From assembly GCA_934572335.1 (NCBI GenBank), contig CAKTKU010000034.1:1-10129 (forward strand): a stretch of DNA of 10,129 nt, read 5' to 3'. The DNA comes from an uncultured Oscillospiraceae bacterium (GTDB lineage: Bacteria > Bacillota > Clostridia > Oscillospirales > Oscillospiraceae). The translations under genes and the position numbers were made by a program. How positions within the stretch are numbered: position 1 is the stretch's first letter; the number at the start of each line of letters is the position of its first letter. Positions 5,474-10,129 of this stretch are shown here, piece after piece. Under the pieces are notes generated by a model. That model worked only from the letters and a program-made list of their open reading frames with translations. It searched no databases and had not been told where the DNA came from.

Positions 5474-6177
5474 ATCCCTCCGCCTTTCACCTTTGCAGAT
5501 GAGGTGATTTTTACACGCCGGGGCGGATTTGTCAAGTAGCAAAGCGCGTAGCCGCCAAAGCACAGCGGCAGCGCCGCCGCGACATCAAGCACGGAGTGCT
5601 GCTTCATGAAGACCGTGGAGACGCAGATGAGCACACAGCACAGCACGTTCACAGCGCGCCAGCCCTTCGAGGCGAACCGCTCCGTATTCCACAGCGCAAA
5701 GCACGCGGCGAACGAGCCGATAACGTGCAGCGACGGACAGACGTTGGTGTCGGTGTCAAACTGATAGAAATACGCGACAAAGCGCGTGAACGCATTGTCA
5801 CGGGGAAACACCGACGGGCGCAGGTGCTGACACGTCGGGAAGAGGAGATATATCAGGATGGTTATAGAATAGGTGAAGATGACAAAGTACATCATCCGCC
5901 TGAAGCCGTCCCTGTCGCAGAAGAGCGTATAGGCGAGCGTCCCGATAAGGTACACGAACCAGAAAAGATACGGGATGAGAAAATACTCGCAGAACGGTAT
6001 CGCATCGTCGAGCGCGCAGTGCATCACGATGTACCCGCCGGGCGCGTACACCCGCTCCACAAAGTAAAACAGCAGCCCATACACCGGCCAGTACAGCAGA
6101 AGCTTGAGGTGGCTGTACTCCTCAGTGTTCAGCTTATCCAAAGTAAAGTTGCGAAAATCAGTCTTTTTCATTTCCAT
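5470..6177 (-). CDS. PAP2-superfamily membrane protein (Aur1/PAP2_3-like phosphatase or phosphotransferase)
   Basis: A 235-residue membrane protein with about six hydrophobic helices (roughly 25-42, 63-85, 96-113, 148-163, 174-190, 196-216). It has the PAP2 histidine motifs CPSLHVIGS (147-155, His151) and STVFMKQHSVLD (187-198, His194 and Asp198), preceded by HLRPSVFPRDN (118-128). The Arg normally following the first Ser of motif 3 is Thr188 and there is no Lys seven residues before RP, so it resembles Aur1/inositolphosphotransferase-type members more than classical lipid phosphatases. Likely substrates are phosphatidic acid or another lipid phosphate, in line with the lipid glycosyltransferase gene before it. 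The start overlaps that gene by 20 bases (14 if the second Met is used), and neither ATG has a clear Shine-Dalgarno site, which suggests coupling. Its stop overlaps the aroD start. Confidence 0.88.
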   Translation of the reverse strand: MEMKKTDFRNFTLDKLNTEEYSHLKLLLYWPVYGLLFYFVERVYAPGGYIVMHCALDDAIPFCEYFLIPYLFWFVYLIGTLAYTLFCDRDGFRRMMYFVIFTYSITILIYLLFPTCQHLRPSVFPRDNAFTRFVAYFYQFDTDTNVCPSLHVIGSFAACFALWNTERFASKGWRAVNVLCCVLICVSTVFMKQHSVLDVAAALPLCFGGYALCYLTNPPRRVKITSSAKVKGGGI

Positions 6178-7288
6178 TCAGAATTTTATATATGCACTCC
6201 GCAGGGGTGCATTCTCTGTCTTGCTTCAGCGCACGGTGCATCGCGTCAAGCCGCGCGCCGTCATGCAGCAGCGCAACAGCGACGTCCGCCAGCGCCTCTG
6301 GCGTGTCCGCCGTCACAGCGCCGCCGTGCTCTGTGAAAAACTCCAGATTATGCTCCTCACACCCGGCGACGGCGTTGATGAGCACCATCGGCAGCCCCAT
6401 GGCCGCGGCCTCCGTCGTGCTGAGCCCGCCGGGCTTCGTCATGTATATATCGGCGGAGCGCATATAAGTGGGCATATCGTCCACCAGCTCCTCCACGTGG
6501 ATATTGGCGTCGGTGAAATACTCAAGCTGAAGCTTCTCATAAAGCTTTTCGTTCGTGCCGCAGATTATCGTCAGCTCCTCGTCGGAGGCGAGCCTTACGG
6601 CGAGCTGCTGCGTCAGCTCTATTATCGGGCCGCAGCCCATGCTGCCGCACATCATGAGAATGTGCCGGTGCTCGTGCGGTATGCCTATATGGCGCTTTGC
6701 CGCCGCGGTGTCAGCAGGATCACATGGAACATAGAATTCCGGCCGCGCGGGCATGCCGCTGGGGACGATGCGCTCTCTCGGCACGCCGCAGGCGGCAAAC
6801 TCCTCGGTGAGTGAGGCGGCGGGGATGAAATAATACTCAAGATCGGAATCCGCCGTGCCGGGCGAGCAGGTGTAGTCCGTGCCGACAAAGGCGGTCTTTA
6901 TCTGCATTGGGTGTTTTTCGAGCATATCCGTGAGCGCGAGCGCGGGGAAAATATGCGTGCAGATGACCGTGTCAAACCCGCGGGCGCTGATGTAGTCATA
7001 CATGCGCTCAGACCCGGAGGTGAGATACTGATATATGACGCTGTCCTTCTGGAATGGGGAGGCGTGGCTCTCGACCTCTTTATAGCCGTTCTTGAACAGG
7101 CGCGGCAGATGGCGGTAAATACGCACATGCCAGTTGCAGATGAATTTCGAGGCTTTCTTGGATATAAAAAGCAGGGAGTCGGCGATCTCGCACTCAACGC
7201 CGCGCGCTTCAAAGCATTCCTTTATCGCGCGGGCGCAGGAATTGTGCCCCGCGCCGGTGTTGCAGCTGAGCAGGAGCACGTGCTTCAT
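6158..7288 (-). CDS. UgtP/MGDG-synthase-like lipid glycosyltransferase (GT28)
   Basis: A 376-residue GT-B fold enzyme. The N-terminal half is an MGDG-synthase domain with LLLSCNTGAGHNSCARAI (5-22) and the THIFPALAL motif (111-119); the C-terminal half is a GT28 domain with MMCGSMGCGPI (212-222), ADIYMTKPGGLSTTEA (279-294) and AMGLPMVLIN (296-305), the nucleotide-sugar site. Homologues such as Bacillus UgtP move glucose or galactose from a UDP-sugar onto diacylglycerol at the inner membrane face; donor and acceptor here are inferred from family only. The start at 7288 has GGAGGAGC a few bases upstream and overlaps the preceding stop by four bases (ATGA). It lies between a CrtO-like acyltransferase gene and a PAP2 gene, which fits synthesis and modification of a glycolipid. 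Confidence 0.93.
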   Translation of the reverse strand: MKHVLLLSCNTGAGHNSCARAIKECFEARGVECEIADSLLFISKKASKFICNWHVRIYRHLPRLFKNGYKEVESHASPFQKDSVIYQYLTSGSERMYDYISARGFDTVICTHIFPALALTDMLEKHPMQIKTAFVGTDYTCSPGTADSDLEYYFIPAASLTEEFAACGVPRERIVPSGMPARPEFYVPCDPADTAAAKRHIGIPHEHRHILMMCGSMGCGPIIELTQQLAVRLASDEELTIICGTNEKLYEKLQLEYFTDANIHVEELVDDMPTYMRSADIYMTKPGGLSTTEAAAMGLPMVLINAVAGCEEHNLEFFTEHGGAVTADTPEALADVAVALLHDGARLDAMHRALKQDRECTPAECIYKILNGNEKD

Positions 7289-7776
7289 TTTGCTCCTCCG
7301 CTCTCATGACGGCGGCGGCGCTCCATGAGCTTTTGCAGCCGCGGGCGGTTATAGCGCTGGATGATGACAAAGGGGACGTTGCCAAGGAGAATATACACCG
7401 CAGCGAAGAGCACGCCGCCTATCCCCTTCCACAGCCACAGGCAGCCCAAGCCGAGCACGGAGAGGATGCTGTGCGTCGCCTCGGCGACGCAGGTCTCCTG
7501 CAGCATACGCGGGAGGTCGGAGAGAGTATCGGCATTGATGCGCTTTGCCGGCATGATGCGCTTGAAAAGACGGCTCATATCCGGCACCTTGCTCTGCCAG
7601 TCCTTCACGCGCAGCGCGGCGTAAAGCCTCTTCTCCTTCTCGCTGCACTTGAACGGGAAGCGGTCACTGTGGAACCACTTTTTCGGCACGATACGCCCCG
7701 CCGCAAACGACATAACGCCCAGAACCGCCGCGTATACCGCGCAGGACCAGAACCCGGAGAGCTTGTTTTTCCTCAT
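7285..7776 (-). CDS. CrtO-like acyltransferase (glycosyl-4,4'-diaponeurosporenoate acyltransferase family)
   Basis: A 163-residue protein, the same size as Staphylococcus aureus CrtO, which adds a fatty acid to the glucose of glycosyl-diaponeurosporenoate in staphyloxanthin synthesis. The hallmark is GNVPFVIIQRYNRPRLQKL (132-150), nearly identical to the CrtO C-terminal block, after a hydrophobic helix. Other features are an N-terminal membrane segment (8-29), VRKW-like VKDW (57-60) with KVPD (63-66), and ETCVAEATH (94-102), whose Glu and His are family features. No carotenoid gene is present in this window, so a different glycosylated lipid is the more likely acceptor; this is inference from the neighbouring lipid glycosyltransferase. 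First gene of the four-gene minus-strand operon, with GAGGG (7784-7788) 7 bases before the ATG. No clear promoter was found for it. Confidence 0.85.
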   Translation of the reverse strand: MRKNKLSGFWSCAVYAAVLGVMSFAAGRIVPKKWFHSDRFPFKCSEKEKRLYAALRVKDWQSKVPDMSRLFKRIMPAKRINADTLSDLPRMLQETCVAEATHSILSVLGLGCLWLWKGIGGVLFAAVYILLGNVPFVIIQRYNRPRLQKLMERRRRHESGGAK

Positions 7777-7851
7777 TTTTCTTCCCTCGCTTACAATTTT
7801 CCCATTTTGTCTGCATCTTAACAGAGCTTTAGCAACACAACATCAACCCAA

Positions 7852-7880
7852 TCTCAACGTTTCGTGAACTTCAGTTGAGA
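7852..7880. promoter_or_regulatory. Inverted repeat in the lipid operon / cls intergenic region
   Basis: TCTCAAC (7852-7858) and its exact reverse complement GTTGAGA (7874-7880) are spaced by 15 bases, centre to centre about two helical turns. It sits between the divergent lipid operon and cls. It may be a dimeric regulator site; no partner protein is evident. Confidence 0.3.
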
Positions 7881-7898
7881 CGGCGTTTACTTTCGTCA

Positions 7899-7918
7899 TA
7901 TAGAATACTATAGAATAC
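7899..7918. repeat. Tandem 10-bp direct repeat upstream of cls
   Basis: TATAGAATAC occurs twice head to tail (7899-7908 and 7909-7918). The period of about one helical turn is typical of sites for response regulators or other factors that bind one face of DNA. It ends 24 bases upstream of the cls -35 box. The same units contain TAGAAT, which weakly resembles a -10 box. Confidence 0.45.
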
Positions 7919-7941
7919 TGTTAAGAATTGAACGTGCCGCG

Positions 7942-7970
7942 TTGCATAAACCGCGCGTGTTTGATATACT
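7942..7970 (+). promoter_or_regulatory. Sigma-A promoter of cls
   Basis: TTGCAT (7942-7947) and TATACT (7965-7970) are separated by 17 bases. An overlapping TATAAT at 7970-7975 has no -35 at proper distance. Transcription would start near 7977, about 25 bases before the cls ATG. Confidence 0.6.
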
Positions 7971-8001
7971 ATAATGAAAGATACAGAGAGGAGAATCTGA
8001 T

Positions 8002-9513
8002 ATGGGAAGGACTGTGCGCAGGATCATATCCGTTCTGCCGGCCGTTGCGATCCAGGTGCTGCTGCTTGTGGTGCTGATACGCTGGCTGTCCCCGTATGCG
8101 GCGGTGATAAACTTCATTCTCTCCATATTGTCCATATTTCTCGTGCTCTACATCATCATAAAGCGAGAGGAGGCGGCGTACAAAACGCTGTGGCTGTTGG
8201 TCATACTGCCGTTCCCGCTGGCGGGCGCGCTGCTGTATCTGCTGTTCGGCAACAAGCGCACGGCGCATCCGCTCGCACGCCGTCTCTCCGCCGCGACGCC
8301 GCGTGAAACGCCCGACGACAGCGCGATAGTGTGCAAGATCCGCGCGGAAGAGCCGCGCCTTGCACAGACCTTTGCCTACCTGCGGAAAAAGACCGGCTCG
8401 CCCGTGCTCGCAAATGAAAGCGCGAAATACTATCCCCTCGGCGATGATATGTTCCCGGATATGCTACGTGACATGGAGGACGCGAAGCAGTTCATATACG
8501 TGGAATACTTCATCATCCACCACGGAGAGATGTTCGACGCGATGCTGGACATCATGCGGCGCAAGGTGCGCGACGGGCTGGATGTGCGCGTGATATACGA
8601 CGACCTCGGCAGCATATCCACGTTCTCCGCCCGCGACCGGCGCGAGCTTGTGGAAGCAGGCATACGCTGCGCGGCGTTCAACCCGATGCTCGCCGTGGGC
8701 GGCACGCTCAACTACCGCGACCACAAGAAGATTCTCGCCATAGACGGGCGTGTTGCATACACGGGCGGGATAAATCTCGCCGATGAATATATAAACCGCA
8801 AGGTGCGCTTCGGGCATTGGAAGGACACGGGCTTTCGCATAACGGGGCAGAGCGCGCAGGTATTCGCGGATATGTTCCTCGAGTTCTGGAACGCCTTCGG
8901 CGAGTGGACGCCCAAACCCATTACGCCGGAGCTGCCCGCGGAGCTCGCGCCGCCGCACACAGAGCCGGACGGCTACGTGCTGACCTACTATGACTCGCCC
9001 ATCCGCTCGGACGCGGTGAGCTATAACCTCTATATCGACATTCTCTCACAGGCGAAGGACTACGTATGGTTTTATACGCCGTACTTCACACCGGGGGATG
9101 AATTGCAGGAGGCGTTCATCCGCGCGGCACAGCGCGGCGTGGATGTGCGCGTGATCATGCCGGGCATTCCCGACAAAAAGATCATTTTCCGCCTGTCGCA
9201 CAGCTATTATCAGGCGCTGCTGGAGGCGGGCGTGAAGATATACCAGTATGACCCCGGCTTTGTCCACGCCAAGGCGTGCATCGCGGACGACGTTATCGGC
9301 ACTGTGGGAACGGTGAACCTCGATTACAGGAGCCTTTTCCTGCACTTTGAGAATAACTCTCTCTTCTACAAGGCGTCGCTGCTGGACGATCTGAAAAAGG
9401 ACTTCATGCAGACGCTCTCAAAGAGCACTGAGCAGCAGCCCTACGACCGGCAGAAGTATATGCGCCGGTGGATCGTCGACGGAATACTGAGAATATTCGC
9501 GCCGCTGTGCTGA
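8002..9513 (+). CDS. cls: Cardiolipin synthase (phospholipase D superfamily)
   Basis: A 503-residue membrane enzyme that condenses two phosphatidylglycerol molecules (or an equivalent pair) into cardiolipin. The N terminus has three hydrophobic segments (about 8-28, 33-53 and 62-83, the last ending in LLFGNKR), as in the PLDNc_N region of bacterial Cls. Two HKD motifs are intact: NYRDHKKILAIDG (237-249; His241, Lys243, Asp248) followed by YTGGINLADEY, and FVHAKACIADD (420-430; His422, Lys424, Asp429) followed by GTVNLDYRS. The length is close to the 480-510 residues normal for ClsA-type enzymes. The start has AGGAG (7989-7993) 8 bases upstream and lies behind a good promoter. It is transcribed divergently from the glycolipid-type operon and ends in a strong terminator. 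Confidence 0.97.
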   Translation: MGRTVRRIISVLPAVAIQVLLLVVLIRWLSPYAAVINFILSILSIFLVLYIIIKREEAAYKTLWLLVILPFPLAGALLYLLFGNKRTAHPLARRLSAATPRETPDDSAIVCKIRAEEPRLAQTFAYLRKKTGSPVLANESAKYYPLGDDMFPDMLRDMEDAKQFIYVEYFIIHHGEMFDAMLDIMRRKVRDGLDVRVIYDDLGSISTFSARDRRELVEAGIRCAAFNPMLAVGGTLNYRDHKKILAIDGRVAYTGGINLADEYINRKVRFGHWKDTGFRITGQSAQVFADMFLEFWNAFGEWTPKPITPELPAELAPPHTEPDGYVLTYYDSPIRSDAVSYNLYIDILSQAKDYVWFYTPYFTPGDELQEAFIRAAQRGVDVRVIMPGIPDKKIIFRLSHSYYQALLEAGVKIYQYDPGFVHAKACIADDVIGTVGTVNLDYRSLFLHFENNSLFYKASLLDDLKKDFMQTLSKSTEQQPYDRQKYMRRWIVDGILRIFAPLC

Positions 9514-9519
9514 AATTAT

Positions 9520-9560
9520 AAAAGCTATCCCTGTGTTTTTTTGCACAGTGATAGCTTTTT
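9520..9560. terminator. Bidirectional intrinsic terminator between cls and the XRE regulator gene
   Basis: A long stem (AAAAGCTATC with GATAGCTTTT, one mismatch, then CTGTG with CACAG) closes an 8-base T-rich loop at 9536-9543. It is followed by TTTTT on the plus strand and by TTTTATAATTT on the minus strand. It ends cls, and probably also the convergent XRE gene, whose stop codon is 20 bases away. Confidence 0.9.
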
Positions 9561-9579
9561 GCCTTATCCAATGAAGATA

Positions 9580-10044
9580 TTATTTCCCGCTTGCGCCCTT
9601 GGCGATGACATAAATACCCAACAGCATTTCAGCGACAGAGAGTCCCAACAGGAGTCCCGCGAAAAAATCCTTGACATCTGAGCCGCCCAGCGTATGCGAC
9701 AGCGCCTGCAAAGCGATCCCCATAACGATAAGTATGACCCCGGTCAGCATGACTTTTTGCTTTTCCAGCTCCTGTGTTCTTCTCAGCAGATCAAGTATCT
9801 GCTCGTCGTCATACACACGGACGCTTTTTTCCTCTGCTTCTTCGCCGTCCATCAATTCAGAGACCGAGACCTTCAATTCCCCGTACAGGTTCTTCACCAC
9901 GGCATAATCGGGCATGCATTTCCCTGTCTCCCATTTAGAAACGGTCTTGTTTGAAACGCCGAGGCGCTCGGCAAGCTGCTCCTGCGTCAGATTCTGTTCC
10001 TTGCGCTTTTTCGCGATAAACCTTCCTATCGTGATCTGATCCAT
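9580..10044 (-). CDS. XRE-family helix-turn-helix regulator with two C-terminal membrane helices
   Basis: A 154-residue protein. Residues 6-65 are a Cro/CI-type DNA-binding domain (IGRFIAKKRKEQNLTQEQLA, GVSNKTVSKWETGKCMPD), followed by an acidic stretch with a short helix rich in Glu and Leu (68-97) and two hydrophobic segments (about 98-117 and 126-148). It would be a membrane-anchored transcription regulator, a layout frequent in Clostridia, where the membrane part is thought to sense or to tether. The start at 10044 has AGGAGG (10053-10058) 8 bases before it. It converges on cls and its targets are not shown by the window; the upstream region holds a TATAGT box (10062-10067) without a clear -35. 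Confidence 0.93.
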   Translation of the reverse strand: MDQITIGRFIAKKRKEQNLTQEQLAERLGVSNKTVSKWETGKCMPDYAVVKNLYGELKVSVSELMDGEEAEEKSVRVYDDEQILDLLRRTQELEKQKVMLTGVILIVMGIALQALSHTLGGSDVKDFFAGLLLGLSVAEMLLGIYVIAKGASGK

Positions 10045-10083
10045 TTTCGAATCCTCCTGTTACTATATATTTGCCCCTTGGTT

Positions 10084-10100
10084 TATGGCAGCCAGCCATA
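10084..10100. promoter_or_regulatory. Short inverted repeat upstream of the XRE regulator gene
   Basis: TATGGC (10084-10089) and GCCATA (10095-10100) are exact reverse complements around a 5-base spacer, 40 bases upstream of the XRE start codon and near where its -35 region should be. XRE regulators often bind such a dyad in their own promoter, so autoregulation is possible. The arms are short and the evidence is thin. Confidence 0.25.
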
Positions 10101-10129
10101 GGCATGGGACATCTCGTTGCCTAAACTGT

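Noticed and set aside
7790..7935. Promoter of the minus-strand lipid operon
   Set aside because: Several partial boxes exist (for example TTGATG, TTAACA, TAAGAT on the minus strand) but none pairs with correct spacing, so no call was made.

Overview
The window looks like a piece of chromosome from an anaerobic Firmicute, probably a GC-rich member of the Clostridia of gut type. Signs of this are strong AGGAGG-type ribosome binding sites, compact sigma-A promoters, AT-rich intergenic gaps between GC-rich genes, and protein families typical of that group: ThyX, a PF07155-like ECF S component, DegV, a PocR/AraC regulator, a UgtP-like glycosyltransferase and a CrtO-like acyltransferase. ATA is a heavily used isoleucine codon despite the GC-rich genes. 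I see no rRNA, tRNA, CRISPR array, phage gene or insertion sequence.

The layout alternates between divergent and convergent genes. From left to right: (1) a minus-strand pair, an ECF transporter S component (670-1185) followed by a YwlG/UPF0340 protein (102-653); (2) divergent from it, thyX (1355-2704), a 449-residue protein with two ThyX-like halves; (3) convergent with thyX, a PocR-AraC regulator (2730-3596); (4) divergent from that, a DegV-family fatty-acid-binding protein (3785-4666); (5) convergent with degV, a minus-strand operon of four overlapping genes read from 7776 down to 4706: CrtO-like acyltransferase, UgtP/MGDG-synthase-like glycosyltransferase, Aur1-like PAP2 membrane protein and type I 3-dehydroquinate dehydratase (aroD); (6) divergent from the operon, cardiolipin synthase cls (8002-9513); (7) convergent with cls, a small XRE-type regulator with two membrane helices (9580-10044). 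A hairpin lies at each convergent junction; those at 4676-4707 and 9520-9560 are convincing bidirectional terminators.

The common theme of the right half is membrane lipid: fatty-acid binding (DegV), lipid glycosylation and probable acylation, a PAP2-type phosphotransferase or phosphatase, and cardiolipin synthesis. The left half is nucleotide metabolism (dTMP) plus vitamin-like uptake of unknown substrate. All intergenic gaps are shorter than 300 bases; the first 101 bases hold no gene I can support.

The observations most worth a second look are the tandem ThyX, whose two halves have lost different parts of the ThyX signature; the translationally coupled acyltransferase-glycosyltransferase-PAP2 lipid cassette; and perfect inverted repeats on or beside the promoters of degV and of the ECF S component.
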